From contig CACNSY010000010.1 in assembly GCA_902623255.1 (NCBI GenBank), forward strand, positions 1 through 49,986: a DNA stretch of 49,986 bases, given 5' to 3'. Of the stretch, positions 25,035 through 34,120 are shown one piece after another; the stretch's first letter is position 1; the number at the start of each line of letters is the position of its first letter. The position numbers and the translations under genes were made by a program. The notes under the pieces were generated by a model, which was not told the DNA's origin, ran no database searches, and saw only the letters and a program-made list of their open reading frames with translations. Origin of the DNA: an uncultured Alphaproteobacteria bacterium. GTDB lineage: Bacteria; Pseudomonadota; Alphaproteobacteria; HIMB59; GCA-002718135.

Positions 25035-25667
25035 ATGACAAAAGAAATTGAAATACCATTAGTTAAAGCAACAAATGAAAATCTTAAAGGATACGGATAT
25101 TTAATCGATAGTTTTGAAAACAGTGATATTGAAATTGTTACTTGGCCAAAACAAGGATGGCGCGAAATAGAAGAGGGAACTGGGAATGAAGGTGGATCTA
25201 CCGAAGGTTCTTTTGATACATGGTGGCAAGGTGACGTGCTTTATGGACAAAATAATGCTGTCCAACATAAGAGTGATTATGAAGTAGATGGAAAATATAT
25301 ACTGGGTTATGCCAATAATCCTGATCAAGAATTACAAAAAGATAAATATTCAGATCCAACAAAAATATTTCTATGGCATGCAAATTATCATCCTGATGGA
25401 GGTCAGCTTTTCTTTCCTACAGAAAATAAACCATTTATTTGTCCTTTAGCCTTACCAACAGACGACATTGAACCAGAACATTTCAAAGCATTTTATTGTG
25501 ACGGATCAAAAGGTTTATATATTCATCCAAATATTTGGCATGAAGGGGTGTTTCCAGTTTCAGAAAAACAATCATTTCAAGGAAAACAAGGTAAAGTACA
25601 TGCAAGAGTTAGCATCGACTTAAAAGAGGAATTTAATAAGTATATTTATTTTAAAACCGCGATCTAA
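25035..25667 (+). CDS. AllA/ureidoglycolate-lyase-like cupin in a phosphonate operon
   Basis: 210 aa. The opening IPLVKATNENLKGYGYLI, the FDTWWQGDVLYGQNNAV stretch and the C-terminal GLYIHPNIWHEGVFPV are the hallmarks of the ureidoglycolate-lyase (AllA, PF04115) beta-barrel. No other allantoin or purine-ring catabolism gene is near. It follows phnW by seven bases and precedes a phosphodiesterase by 20 bases. That context argues for a reaction on a phosphonate intermediate or its product rather than ureidoglycolate. The catalytic specificity cannot be deduced. Confidence 0.72.
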   Translation: MTKEIEIPLVKATNENLKGYGYLIDSFENSDIEIVTWPKQGWREIEEGTGNEGGSTEGSFDTWWQGDVLYGQNNAVQHKSDYEVDGKYILGYANNPDQELQKDKYSDPTKIFLWHANYHPDGGQLFFPTENKPFICPLALPTDDIEPEHFKAFYCDGSKGLYIHPNIWHEGVFPVSEKQSFQGKQGKVHARVSIDLKEEFNKYIYFKTAI

Positions 25668-25687
25668 TCATAAATTTATATTTAATA

Positions 25688-26476
25688 ATGAAAATTATTC
25701 ATCTTTCAGACCCTCATATTTATATAGATAAGATTCATGGCATAGATCCTGTCAGTAAATTTAAAAAAGCATTAAGTCATATAAAAAATAATCATGGTGA
25801 TGCAGATTTATTTGCCATCACTGGTGATATTACAGACTTAGGTGATAAAGATTCTTATAAGTTATTTATAAAAATCATTGATGAAGCAGGTCTGCCAAAA
25901 AATTTAAATCCTCAATTAATTATAGGTAATCATGATAACAGAGATGAGTTTAAAATAAACTTTCCTAATATTGAAACCGATCCAAATGGATTTATTCAAT
26001 ACTTTAAGGATATAGATAATAAACGTTTAATTTTTATAGATACTAATCTAATTAATACTCACCAAGGACATTACTGTGAAGATAGGCAAGAATGGTTAAA
26101 TAATATTTTAAGTAAGACTAATACAGATACGTATATCTTTATGCATCATAATCCACTGGCATTAGTAAAAGAGGAAAGTGATGGAATAGGATTACAACAA
26201 AAAAAAGAGTTTCGAAAAATTTTAACGAAAAATAATAAGATAATAAAACATATTTTTTTTGGTCATCAACACATTACAAGTTCTGGCTCTTATTGTGGTA
26301 TTACTTTTTCTTCCCCAAGAAGTACTTGGTCTCCTCTAATACCTAACTTTTCAAATGAATATCGTTTAGGAACGGCTAATACAGATACAAATTATAATGT
26401 TGCAATAATTCGATCTGACGCCTTAATTATTCATACAGAGGATTTTTTAAAAACAGAAGTTAATTGGTTTAAATAA
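25688..26476 (+). CDS. Class III metallophosphodiesterase (CpdA/GpdQ-like)
   Basis: 262 aa calcineurin-like phosphoesterase with the complete metal set: LSDPHIY (D7, H9), ITGDITDLG, IGNHDNRDEF, FMHHNPLAL and FFGHQHITSSG. The layout matches the cyclic-nucleotide / glycerophosphodiester phosphodiesterase branch. No signal peptide, so cytoplasmic. As last gene of the phnW operon it may open phosphonate or phosphate diesters (for example glyceryl-AEP head groups) brought in by the Ugp-type transporter before PhnW acts; this is an inference from position. Confidence 0.8.
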   Translation: MKIIHLSDPHIYIDKIHGIDPVSKFKKALSHIKNNHGDADLFAITGDITDLGDKDSYKLFIKIIDEAGLPKNLNPQLIIGNHDNRDEFKINFPNIETDPNGFIQYFKDIDNKRLIFIDTNLINTHQGHYCEDRQEWLNNILSKTNTDTYIFMHHNPLALVKEESDGIGLQQKKEFRKILTKNNKIIKHIFFGHQHITSSGSYCGITFSSPRSTWSPLIPNFSNEYRLGTANTDTNYNVAIIRSDALIIHTEDFLKTEVNWFK

Positions 26477-26480
26477 AAAA

Positions 26481-27587
26481 TTATTTTTTTTCGATTACAA
26501 ATATTTCATTGTTAAAATAAAGACCTTTATTTTTAGCAACAATGTTTTGAACAATTTTTTCATAGTTTTTAGTTTTTTCTACTTTCATTACTTTGTCGTC
26601 ATCCATTTGATTGACATATATGGAGGCATTCCAAGCAGAAAAAACTAATGATGTCGCTATACCTCCGCTGATTTCTGTTGGTAGAGCTCTCAATTTACAT
26701 TTAATAATTCTTTTTTCTCCAAAAGATAAGTTGCTTAATAAATCTTTATCTAAATTTTTCTTAAGATAAGAAATGATACTATTTCCAAGAGAAGGAAATG
26801 GGTCCTCTTTTGGCCAAATTTTACGAATTATTTCATTAGCAGGATCTTTTCCTGAAGCATGAATAGTTAATAATTTCCCTTTTGATTTTAACGCTCGAAT
26901 CATTGGTTCGATGACATATTTTGATTTCTTTTCTGCTGAAATTCTTGAACGATAAGGCTGTGAAGCTATAATAAGATCAAATTTATTATCTGATTTTTTT
27001 TTGGTAGGTATTAATTCATTAACATTAAATTCTTGATCTTCGCGGTAGATAACCATGACTGAAGGCTCTTTATAAGTATGGTTACCTGACTTTTTATTAA
27101 TTTCTATATTCCATTTTTTTTCTAAAAATTCATTTTGTTTTCTTAATTGTTGGGCAAATTCAAGAGAAGTGTCACCTTTTAATTTAATAATATTCCAATT
27201 GATTTTTTTCTGTTTAACTTCATTTTTTGATTTTAAGTTTGCGGCTTCCGCATAGTGTAGATTTGAAATAACAAAAACAGTATTCTTGTGCTCAACAAAC
27301 CTATCGGGTAATTTTTCTAGACCTAATCTTACATCTTCAATACTTATTTCTTTTGTGCAAACTAATAAAGGTACGTTAGGCCTGGCCTCGTGGCACTGAC
27401 GCATAACATTCATAAGTAAGGAACCATCACCCATACCAGCATCAAATATTTTTATGCCAGGTTTTTGAGGTTTAATTTTTTTTACGTGAGGACGTATCGC
27501 ATCGGCAATTTGATTTTTTTCATTTGTTGTTGTTACAAATAATAAATATTTTTGTCTGTTATCATAAAACCTAAAATTTTTTTTCAT
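26481..27587 (-). CDS. Putative class I SAM-dependent methyltransferase
   Basis: 368 aa. Residues about 47-62 read IKIFDAGMGDGSLLMNVM, a recognisable motif I of a Rossmann-fold methyltransferase, and FDLIIASQPYRSR near 204-216 corresponds to motif IV. An inserted lysine-rich region (about 115-195) separates them. I do not recognise a named family. Three bases after the Fe-ADH gene and in one operon with a MetE-like protein, so it could methylate, or take part in methyl transfer on, a phosphonate-pathway compound. The substrate is unknown. Confidence 0.6.
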   Translation of the reverse strand: MKKNFRFYDNRQKYLLFVTTTNEKNQIADAIRPHVKKIKPQKPGIKIFDAGMGDGSLLMNVMRQCHEARPNVPLLVCTKEISIEDVRLGLEKLPDRFVEHKNTVFVISNLHYAEAANLKSKNEVKQKKINWNIIKLKGDTSLEFAQQLRKQNEFLEKKWNIEINKKSGNHTYKEPSVMVIYREDQEFNVNELIPTKKKSDNKFDLIIASQPYRSRISAEKKSKYVIEPMIRALKSKGKLLTIHASGKDPANEIIRKIWPKEDPFPSLGNSIISYLKKNLDKDLLSNLSFGEKRIIKCKLRALPTEISGGIATSLVFSAWNASIYVNQMDDDKVMKVEKTKNYEKIVQNIVAKNKGLYFNNEIFVIEKK

Positions 27588-27589
27588 TA

Positions 27590-28702
27590 CTAATAAAGTC
27601 CCATTGATTTAGCTGAAGAGATGAAGGCTTCTTTATTGCCAATAAAGTTTTTACCTCGTTCCCCTAAAAAAGCATCATCTACAATATTATTCCATTCTTG
27701 AACAGGAACTTTTATTTCATTTAAGTTAAGAGGAACCTCTAAAGAACGCATAAATTCACTCAGATGATTTGCAGCATTCTCTAGATTATCGTTAAAAATT
27801 AATTTTAGTCTTTCCTCAGCGACACTATCAATTCCAACCATACTTTTAGTAATCATGGGTAAAGTAAATGAACAAGCAATACCATGCTGAATACCGTAAT
27901 TGAGTGTCACTGGGTATGATAGATTGTGCGCAATAGCAGTTTTCGTATTGGAAAACGCTAAGCCAGCATGAACGCACGCCAGTGCAATGTTTGAACGTAA
28001 TTCAATGTTTCTTAAATCTTTAGCGAGAAGTGGTAAATTTTCTAATACTAATTTTGATGCTTGTATTGCATGAGAAGCAGAAATTGGGTTTGCATTAATA
28101 TTCCAAATACTTTCCATTGAATGAGAGAGAGCATCTAAACCTGTTGAAATGGTCAAGCCTAAAGGCTTATCAACCATAATTGATGGATCGATAATTGCTT
28201 TTTCTGCATAAAGAGATTTATGCGCCAAAGATAATTTATTATTTTTTTCTTTATCCCATATTGTGGCCCAACACGTAAGCTCACTTGATGTTCCTGAAGT
28301 TGTAGGTATTGCAATAATCTTAATTGGATTTTCTACTCTTGGACTTTTCTTATTGCGAACAAAATCTGTTAGATATTCTTGTTTATCTTTAAATGCAGCA
28401 ATTGCTTTAGCTGTGTCTGTAACAGAGCCACCACCTATAGCTAAAATATAATCTACCGATTCATTAATTGAAGAAAATTTATTTTGTAGCTCTAAAATAT
28501 CCTTATAATCTGGATTAGGCTGAACATCCGTCATGATGGATAAAGGTGGATTTGAAGAAGATTTTAATTCATCGCTATATTTTTTAAAAATTTCTTCTGG
28601 ATGAGTGATTATGATGTACTTTTTATTTTTAACAGCATCATGTACTTCTTTAAATCTATTTTCTCCAAAGATAATTTCAACAGGGTTAAAATAATTCCAC
28701 AT
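27590..28702 (-). CDS. Iron-containing alcohol dehydrogenase, phosphonoacetaldehyde-reductase-like
   Basis: 370 aa type III alcohol dehydrogenase. NAD(P)-binding GGGSVTDTAKA (about 94-104), PTTSGTSSE, and the metal ligands in GLDALSHSMES, TAIAHNLSYPV and YGIQHGIACSF. The start MWNYFNPVEIIFG resembles the phosphonoacetaldehyde reductase (PhpC) branch, which interconverts phosphonoacetaldehyde and 2-hydroxyethylphosphonate. With phnW, phnY and phnA nearby and no pepM in view, it may feed hydroxyethylphosphonate into degradation, or divert the aldehyde to it. Exact specificity is not certain. Four bases from the MetE-like gene. Confidence 0.75.
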   Translation of the reverse strand: MWNYFNPVEIIFGENRFKEVHDAVKNKKYIIITHPEEIFKKYSDELKSSSNPPLSIMTDVQPNPDYKDILELQNKFSSINESVDYILAIGGGSVTDTAKAIAAFKDKQEYLTDFVRNKKSPRVENPIKIIAIPTTSGTSSELTCWATIWDKEKNNKLSLAHKSLYAEKAIIDPSIMVDKPLGLTISTGLDALSHSMESIWNINANPISASHAIQASKLVLENLPLLAKDLRNIELRSNIALACVHAGLAFSNTKTAIAHNLSYPVTLNYGIQHGIACSFTLPMITKSMVGIDSVAEERLKLIFNDNLENAANHLSEFMRSLEVPLNLNEIKVPVQEWNNIVDDAFLGERGKNFIGNKEAFISSAKSMGLY

Positions 28703-28706
28703 TACC

Positions 28707-29786
28707 TTAAATTGATTTTGCCGCTTTAGTTAAAATTGTCATTTTCTCAATTGCTTGTTCTCGCGTAAAGAAACCTAAACCACAATCTGGTGCAGCTATT
28801 AAACGGTGTTCATCAATATGTTCAAGTGAATCTTTGATACGAACTCTTACTTCTTCAACAGACTCCATTCTACTTTTTGCAATATCAATAAATCCAAAAA
28901 TTACTTTTGTTTTAGTAAATTTTTCTAAAAGATTTAAATCATTATGCCTATGTGAATCTTCTAAAGATACTTCATCAATAGTTGAATCATCTACAAGTGA
29001 TGCAATTCTATCATAAGCATCTAGATCAGCCTTTTTATAACCTTCTGAATCTAATGAGTTAGGATAACCGCAACAAATATGGCAAACGCGTTGCACTTCT
29101 TTAGGTATACCATGCATCATTCTTTCTAAATTTTCCATACCGTAAGAATGAGCTTCATCGGGCTTTCTAGCAAATACTGGTTCATCAATTTGAATATACT
29201 GACAACCTGCATCTACAAGTGCTTTAACTTCTTTATTGAGGGCTAATGCTAAATCAAAACCAAGTTTTTTCATGTCATCATAGTAATTGTTGGCAATTGA
29301 ATCTGTAATTGTCATTGGTCCAGGTAGCGTAATTTTAACTGGGTTTTTTGTAAATTGTTGTGCACTCTTCCAGTCTAAATGCATACGTATTTCTTTACTT
29401 GAAATTGGTGCAACAATAGTTGGAAGGTCAGCTTCAAACGCACCCTGTCTTACTGACTTATGTGTAACTTCCTGAAAACTTACACCATTTAAAAATCGAC
29501 ATTGATATAATACATAACTCTCGCGCCTAACTTCCCCATCTGTTGGAACATCAATACCCGCATTTACTTGATCAGTTATAACTTCTTTAATTGCTGCTAA
29601 AAATAATTTTTCAGCATCCGCACCTGCAGACTCTAATGCTTTTTCATATGCGCCAGGTGACCAATTTGATAATAATCCTTTTGATGCTTTTCTCTCTTCT
29701 TCTGATTTTGTCCCTAAAAACCAATCTTGAATGGGTGTTTGTTTAGGTTTTGGATAAGCACCTATTGTAGTTGTTGTAAGAGGCAT
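28707..29786 (-). CDS. MetE C-terminal-like (core-MetE) methyltransferase
   Basis: 359 aa, the TIM barrel that equals the C-terminal catalytic half of cobalamin-independent methionine synthase; the N-terminal half of MetE is absent. Zinc-ligand candidates are H and C in VCHICCGYP, the glutamate of the QIDEPVFA segment region and C in APDCGLGF. Standalone proteins like this transfer methyl groups from donors such as methylated corrinoids or small molecules to homocysteine or other thiols. GGGAG eight bases before ATG 29786 supports the start. It heads the operon with Fe-ADH and methyltransferase, behind the terminator of the UgpB-like gene. Confidence 0.8.
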   Translation of the reverse strand: MPLTTTTIGAYPKPKQTPIQDWFLGTKSEEERKASKGLLSNWSPGAYEKALESAGADAEKLFLAAIKEVITDQVNAGIDVPTDGEVRRESYVLYQCRFLNGVSFQEVTHKSVRQGAFEADLPTIVAPISSKEIRMHLDWKSAQQFTKNPVKITLPGPMTITDSIANNYYDDMKKLGFDLALALNKEVKALVDAGCQYIQIDEPVFARKPDEAHSYGMENLERMMHGIPKEVQRVCHICCGYPNSLDSEGYKKADLDAYDRIASLVDDSTIDEVSLEDSHRHNDLNLLEKFTKTKVIFGFIDIAKSRMESVEEVRVRIKDSLEHIDEHRLIAAPDCGLGFFTREQAIEKMTILTKAAKSI

Positions 29787-29818
29787 CTATTTTTACTCCC
29801 ATTAAAATTTAAAATAAA

Positions 29819-29843
29819 ACAGCGGCTTTTATAAAGCCGCTGT
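29819..29843 (-). terminator. Intrinsic terminator after the UgpB-like gene
   Basis: Perfect 11-bp stem ACAGCGGCTTT / AAAGCCGCTGT (29819-29829 and 29833-29843) with a 3-base loop. On the minus strand it is followed by TTTTATTTTAAATTTT. It lies 30 bases after the binding-protein stop and 33 bases before the MetE-like start, so it should end most transcripts after the binding protein, with limited read-through. Confidence 0.88.
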
Positions 29844-29873
29844 AATAAAAAGTTAATAATAAATAATCTTAAA

Positions 29874-31127
29874 TTACATAAGATCGTTTATTTCTTCCAT
29901 CATTTCTTCTTGAAGATCTGCCATATCATCAGCGTCTCCTGTAGCAATTTCTTCCGTAAAATCATAGATTACCTGTGTAACAGCTAATCCATTTTCTCCA
30001 GGATACGCAAACCAATCAGCAAGAAGTGGAAGTTGTTCAACAGCAGTAAGTTTATTAGGGTTTTGACTATAGAAGTCACCTAATAAATCATTCGCTGCTT
30101 TGTTTGGTGGAACATATCCAGTTGTTTCAGCAACTAATGCAGCACCGATACCTGATGTAATGAACTTTAAGAAAGTCCATGCAGCATCAACTCTTGCTGG
30201 ATCGTCAGATGTAGACACTAACATTGCAGCGTTTCCACCTGCTGGTAATCTTGCTGGTGTTCCATTGTTTACTCCAGCCATTCCAGGGAACGGTGCAGTT
30301 TTTAAAACAAAGTCTGCCTTTGCAGCATTAACTGAACCCAAGCTTGAAGTAGACCAGAACATCATACCAATAGTACCTGCGTTAAACGCAGCTTGACCAT
30401 CAGCAATTGAATAGTTTGGCATATTACATCCACTCATGATTGCTTTCATTTGCTCTAACGTTGCAAGTCCTGCATCACCACCCATATTTACAGCTCCATC
30501 TTTAACCATTGGAACGTTCTGAGTATGCATTAATGCTTGGTGGAACCAGTTACCTGTGATGTTCCAACCAAAGTATAGAGTTCCTTTACCTGCTGCTTCC
30601 AATTTATTACATGCTGCAATAACTTCGTCCCAGTTAGTTGGAATACTATCTACACCTGCTTCAGCTAATAGATCCATGTTGTAATATCCAACTGGCGTTG
30701 ATACAGAAAATGGTAATCCATAAACTTCACCACCGAATGTTGAAAGACTTAACATAGCAGAATGGTAACCATCTTTTTCAAAAGCTGCTTCTTTTGCAAT
30801 AAATGGCTCTAAAGACTTTGCAATACCTTTATCTACTAGAGGTGCTTGTCTGTTAAGACCTTGCATCGTTACATCTGGTAAGTTACCTGAAGTAGACTCT
30901 CTAAAAATTGTTGCAGTTGCATCTTCATAGTTTTCATAAGTTGCTCTAAATTTAACTTGAATATCTGGATGCGCTTTTTCAAACTCTGGCATAATAGCTT
31001 GAAACGTTACATCGAATAATCCTGAATAAGGATAAGCTACTTCTATTTCAATAGACTTAGCTGAGTTAACAGAACCATAAAAACCGAAAGCTAATACGGC
31101 TGCCAATCCTGTAATTAATTTTTTCAT
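29874..31127 (-). CDS. UgpB-like periplasmic substrate-binding protein
   Basis: 417 aa, extracellular solute-binding protein family 1, with a signal peptide ending near GSVNSA. The opening IEIEVAYPYSGLFDVTFQAIMPEFEKAHPDIQV and ATYENYEDATATIF resemble the sn-glycerol-3-phosphate binding protein UgpB. It has just two cysteines (in IAACNKL and MSGCNMP), possibly one disulfide. A strong GGGAGGA lies five bases before the ATG and a terminator follows, features of a highly expressed binding protein. Its ATPase and permeases are probably those at 34121-37096. With the phosphonate genes around it, a phosphonate or organophosphate ligand is likelier than a plain sugar. Confidence 0.85.
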   Translation of the reverse strand: MKKLITGLAAVLAFGFYGSVNSAKSIEIEVAYPYSGLFDVTFQAIMPEFEKAHPDIQVKFRATYENYEDATATIFRESTSGNLPDVTMQGLNRQAPLVDKGIAKSLEPFIAKEAAFEKDGYHSAMLSLSTFGGEVYGLPFSVSTPVGYYNMDLLAEAGVDSIPTNWDEVIAACNKLEAAGKGTLYFGWNITGNWFHQALMHTQNVPMVKDGAVNMGGDAGLATLEQMKAIMSGCNMPNYSIADGQAAFNAGTIGMMFWSTSSLGSVNAAKADFVLKTAPFPGMAGVNNGTPARLPAGGNAAMLVSTSDDPARVDAAWTFLKFITSGIGAALVAETTGYVPPNKAANDLLGDFYSQNPNKLTAVEQLPLLADWFAYPGENGLAVTQVIYDFTEEIATGDADDMADLQEEMMEEINDLM

Positions 31128-31179
31128 TTAATCCTCCCGATTGAATATAATAATTTAATCTAACATGTAGCTAGAAAGG

Positions 31180-31197
31180 GTTACAATTTTATTACGA
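31180..31197 (-). promoter_or_regulatory. Candidate Pho box before the UgpB-like gene
   Basis: Minus strand TCGTAAT-AAAA-TTGTAAC. The second half is identical to one half-site before phoB, the first differs from TTGTAAT at one base, and the 7-4-7 spacing is exact. It lies 52 bases before the start codon in the 136-base gap after phnY, giving the binding-protein gene its own phosphate-responsive promoter if PhoB binds. Confidence 0.55.
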
Positions 31198-31208
31198 AAA
31201 TATTACTA

Positions 31209-31226
31209 AAAAATAAGCTTATTTTT
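31209..31226. repeat. 18-bp perfect AT-rich palindrome between phnY and the UgpB-like gene
   Basis: AAAAATAAGCTTATTTTT reads the same on both strands. It follows the phnY stop on the minus strand by about 38 bases and ends in a T run, so it could form a weak terminator for phnA-phnY just before the Pho-box promoter, or a protein-binding site. Confidence 0.45.
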
Positions 31227-31263
31227 CCACAGAAATAAAAAAATTAGAGAAAAACTTGTTTTT

Positions 31264-32706
31264 TTACCAAGGTAGTGAGAAAGTTTTTACATTAGTAAAG
31301 CTTTTCATTGCTTCAATTACTCCTTCTTTATAACCAAGACCTGAATCTTTAATTCCTCCAAAAGGAGACATTTCAATTCTATAGCCTGGAACCTCCCAAA
31401 TATTTACAGTGCCAACATTTAAACCTTGAATATATTTTTTTGCTCGCATGAAGTTATTTGTACATACACCAGATGATAATCCAAATGCGGTTGAATTAGA
31501 TATTTTCATTACAGCTTCATCGTCATTAGGCACACGAATGATTGGGATAACTGGACCAAATGTTTCTTCTAAAACTAATTCACTTTTAGGATCAACATGA
31601 TCTACAACTATTGGAGGTAACAAAGCACCCTTTCTTCCAGGATGATATAAAATTTTTGCACCGTCTTCTTCAGCCATAGAAACTCTTTTATCAAAAAGTT
31701 CTGCAGCTTGAGCATTAACAACAGTACCCAAGTCTGTTTCCATATTCATAGGATCACCAAATTTAATTTTCTTAGCACGCTTAAGAGCCATTTCAACAAA
31801 TTGATCTGCAATGGATTCTTGAACAAGTATTCTTTTAACAGCTGTACAACGTTGACCGGAATTTTTTGTTGCTCCAGTAACAGCTAGCTCAACAGCTTTT
31901 TTAAGATCATCACCATCTAAGTCATTTAAAACAATTAAAGGATCATTACCGCCTAGCTCAAGAACTGTTCTTTTGTATCCAGCTTGTTCAGCAATTAATT
32001 TTCCTACACCTACACTGCCTGTAAAAGTAATGAGATCAATGTTTGGATTTTTGATCATTTCTGATCCAATGTCTTGAGGCCATCCAGTTACAACTGAAAA
32101 CATTTCTGGTGGTAAACCTGCTTCATATAAAACATCGGCAAGTACCATTGCAGTTAATGGTGTTAATTCTGTCTGCTTGCATACTGTACAATTATTAGTT
32201 GCAATTGAAGGCGCAATTTTATGCGCTACCATATTCAAAGGATGATTAAATGGGGTGATTGCTGAGATTGCCGTTAAAGGTTCTCTTATGGTAAATATTT
32301 TTCTCGCTTTTCCATGCGGAGTTAAATCACAAGAAAATATTTCTCCATCATCATGAATACAAAGTTGAGCCGTTAAAGAAAAGACATCGAAAGCTCTTCC
32401 TACTTCGTATAAAGAATCTTGTTTTGATATACCAAGTTCTAAAGTAATAATATCAGAAATTTCTTCTTTTCTTTTAACAAGTACTTCTGCAGCAGTTTGA
32501 AGAATTTTTTGTCTCTCATATCTTGTAAGTTTTGGTTGATAATTTGCAGCTATATCTAAAGCCTTTCTTGCATGCTCTGCAGTACCGGCTGGAACCGTTC
32601 CGATTACTTCACCTGTAAAAGGATACTCAACATTTATTGTTTTATCTGAAGTAACTTTTTCTCCAGCAATACGCATTGCTTCATTAATCATTTTTTTGTG
32701 CATCAT
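31264..32706 (-). CDS. phnY: Phosphonoacetaldehyde dehydrogenase PhnY
   Basis: 480 aa aldehyde dehydrogenase. Motifs: [25 protein letters not shown], the catalytic glutamate in VLELGGNDP, and catalytic cysteine in [15 protein letters not shown]. Context and the [26 protein letters not shown] stretch match the Sinorhizobium PhnY that oxidises phosphonoacetaldehyde to phosphonoacetate with NAD. Its start overlaps the phnA stop by four bases, so phnA-phnY is a coupled pair. This PhnY is unrelated to the dioxygenase of the same name that partners PhnZ. Confidence 0.9.
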   Translation of the reverse strand: MMHKKMINEAMRIAGEKVTSDKTINVEYPFTGEVIGTVPAGTAEHARKALDIAANYQPKLTRYERQKILQTAAEVLVKRKEEISDIITLELGISKQDSLYEVGRAFDVFSLTAQLCIHDDGEIFSCDLTPHGKARKIFTIREPLTAISAITPFNHPLNMVAHKIAPSIATNNCTVCKQTELTPLTAMVLADVLYEAGLPPEMFSVVTGWPQDIGSEMIKNPNIDLITFTGSVGVGKLIAEQAGYKRTVLELGGNDPLIVLNDLDGDDLKKAVELAVTGATKNSGQRCTAVKRILVQESIADQFVEMALKRAKKIKFGDPMNMETDLGTVVNAQAAELFDKRVSMAEEDGAKILYHPGRKGALLPPIVVDHVDPKSELVLEETFGPVIPIIRVPNDDEAVMKISNSTAFGLSSGVCTNNFMRAKKYIQGLNVGTVNIWEVPGYRIEMSPFGGIKDSGLGYKEGVIEAMKSFTNVKTFSLPW

Positions 32707-33944
32707 AGGGCTCCATTTATTGCATAATAAAATGCATCATAGTTATATAATTGTTTGCTAGTATCTAAGTTTTGTAATTTTAAATTCGATATGAATGGCA
32801 CTTCTCTTTCATGGAGTCCTCCATGAGAACGTAAAGGTTCATTTAATCCAGAAAGATTGTGTTTATCTTCCGATGAACCAATAGTCATAAATTCTGAAGA
32901 CATACATATAATATCCCCCATTCTATCAGGAGGTAAATTATAAGTAGAGCATCCTTCATCTTTTGTTAAAACAACTTCTATATCTTTTATTTCTTTAATA
33001 GCGTTTACAACTGAATCTACCTTGCTCTTGTCTTCTAAATAAATTGTTGCAAAAGAACCAAGTGAACCATGATGAACGACATATGGATCTGTAATTGGAA
33101 GGATGACTTTAGCCATGTTTGGTTCAAATTTTTTATCTAAATAATCTTGTAAAAATATTGCATTAGGTGAACCATCTTCTTTTGATTTTGGTTTCATTCC
33201 GTGATCTGCTGTGATGATTATAGAAACATTCTCCTTATTTAAAAGACCAATGTATTTATCAAACATTGCATAAAATTTATTTGCTGTTTCATTTCCCGGT
33301 GCATATTTATGTTGAATATAGTCCGTAGTAGATAAATACATGATATTTGGTTTGAACTCTTCAAGAAGCTTTACACCTGCAGCCATTACAAATTCAGAAA
33401 GTCCTTCAGAATATACTTCTGGCACTGGCATCCCTAACCAATCGTTTACATTATCTATACCATTGAGATCTTTTGTTGCTTGATCAGATTTTTCAGCAGA
33501 AAAACAAATAGCTCTCTGATCATCAAAACTTAATCCGTTTCCTAAAAGTGTTCTCAACTTGTCTTTTGCAGTAACAAGAGCAATTTTAGAACCAGAATTG
33601 TAAAATTTTTCAAAAATAGTTGGTGCTCGCATATATTTTGGGTCATTCATCATTACTTCTTCACCCGTCTCAGGTGTATAAAAGAAGTTTCCGCATATAC
33701 CGTGAACAGAACTTGGTTGGCCTGTTACAATTGAAATATTATTTGGATTTGTAAAACTTGGAATAGCGCTATGTACTAGTAGGTTTTCACCACTTGCAAT
33801 TAATTTATCAAGATTTGGTGTAAGATTTGATTTTGATGCTTCTTCGAGATACTCTTTTTGACTGCCATCAAGGCAAATCACAATAGCAGTTTTTGAAAAA
33901 TTACTTGGATATTCTCTTTTATTAATTTCTAAATTATCGGACAC
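32703..33944 (-). CDS. phnA: Phosphonoacetate hydrolase PhnA
   Basis: 413 aa, alkaline phosphatase superfamily. First metal aspartate D26 in IVICLDGSQ, nucleophilic threonine T65 in [14 protein letters not shown] (63-75), and later metal motifs in [13 protein letters not shown] and [11 protein letters not shown]. It hydrolyses phosphonoacetate to acetate and phosphate, completing the PhnW-PhnY-PhnA route from 2-aminoethylphosphonate. No signal peptide. Transcribed divergently from the Ugp-type transporter genes, with a 176-base shared control region. Confidence 0.93.
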   Translation of the reverse strand: MSDNLEINKREYPSNFSKTAIVICLDGSQKEYLEEASKSNLTPNLDKLIASGENLLVHSAIPSFTNPNNISIVTGQPSSVHGICGNFFYTPETGEEVMMNDPKYMRAPTIFEKFYNSGSKIALVTAKDKLRTLLGNGLSFDDQRAICFSAEKSDQATKDLNGIDNVNDWLGMPVPEVYSEGLSEFVMAAGVKLLEEFKPNIMYLSTTDYIQHKYAPGNETANKFYAMFDKYIGLLNKENVSIIITADHGMKPKSKEDGSPNAIFLQDYLDKKFEPNMAKVILPITDPYVVHHGSLGSFATIYLEDKSKVDSVVNAIKEIKDIEVVLTKDEGCSTYNLPPDRMGDIICMSSEFMTIGSSEDKHNLSGLNEPLRSHGGLHEREVPFISNLKLQNLDTSKQLYNYDAFYYAINGAL

Positions 33945-34021
33945 AATTTAATCTAATATATATTATTAAAAATAAGATTTTATAGTTATCTGCTAGTCAA
34001 ACTCAATGATAATTTGAATAT

Positions 34022-34051
34022 TTGTTAATAAAATTGCAATAAAATTGAAAT
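34022..34051 (+). promoter_or_regulatory. Candidate multi-site Pho box before the Ugp-type ATPase
   Basis: Three related half-sites in a row: TTGTTAAT (34022-34029), TTGCAAT (34034-34040) and TTGAAAT (34045-34051), each separated by AAAA. The last two have the exact 7-4-7 PhoB spacing. TAAAAT at 34061-34066, nine bases after the last half-site, is a good -10 for a PhoB-activated promoter reading into 34121. The rest of the 176-base gap (33945-34120) is AT-rich with no clear signals for phnA. Confidence 0.55.
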
Positions 34052-34120
34052 AAATAGATTTAAAATATTCTCAAATTTAATAAAATTTTGTAGATTAAAG
34101 TTAAGATACAGGGGGAATGA

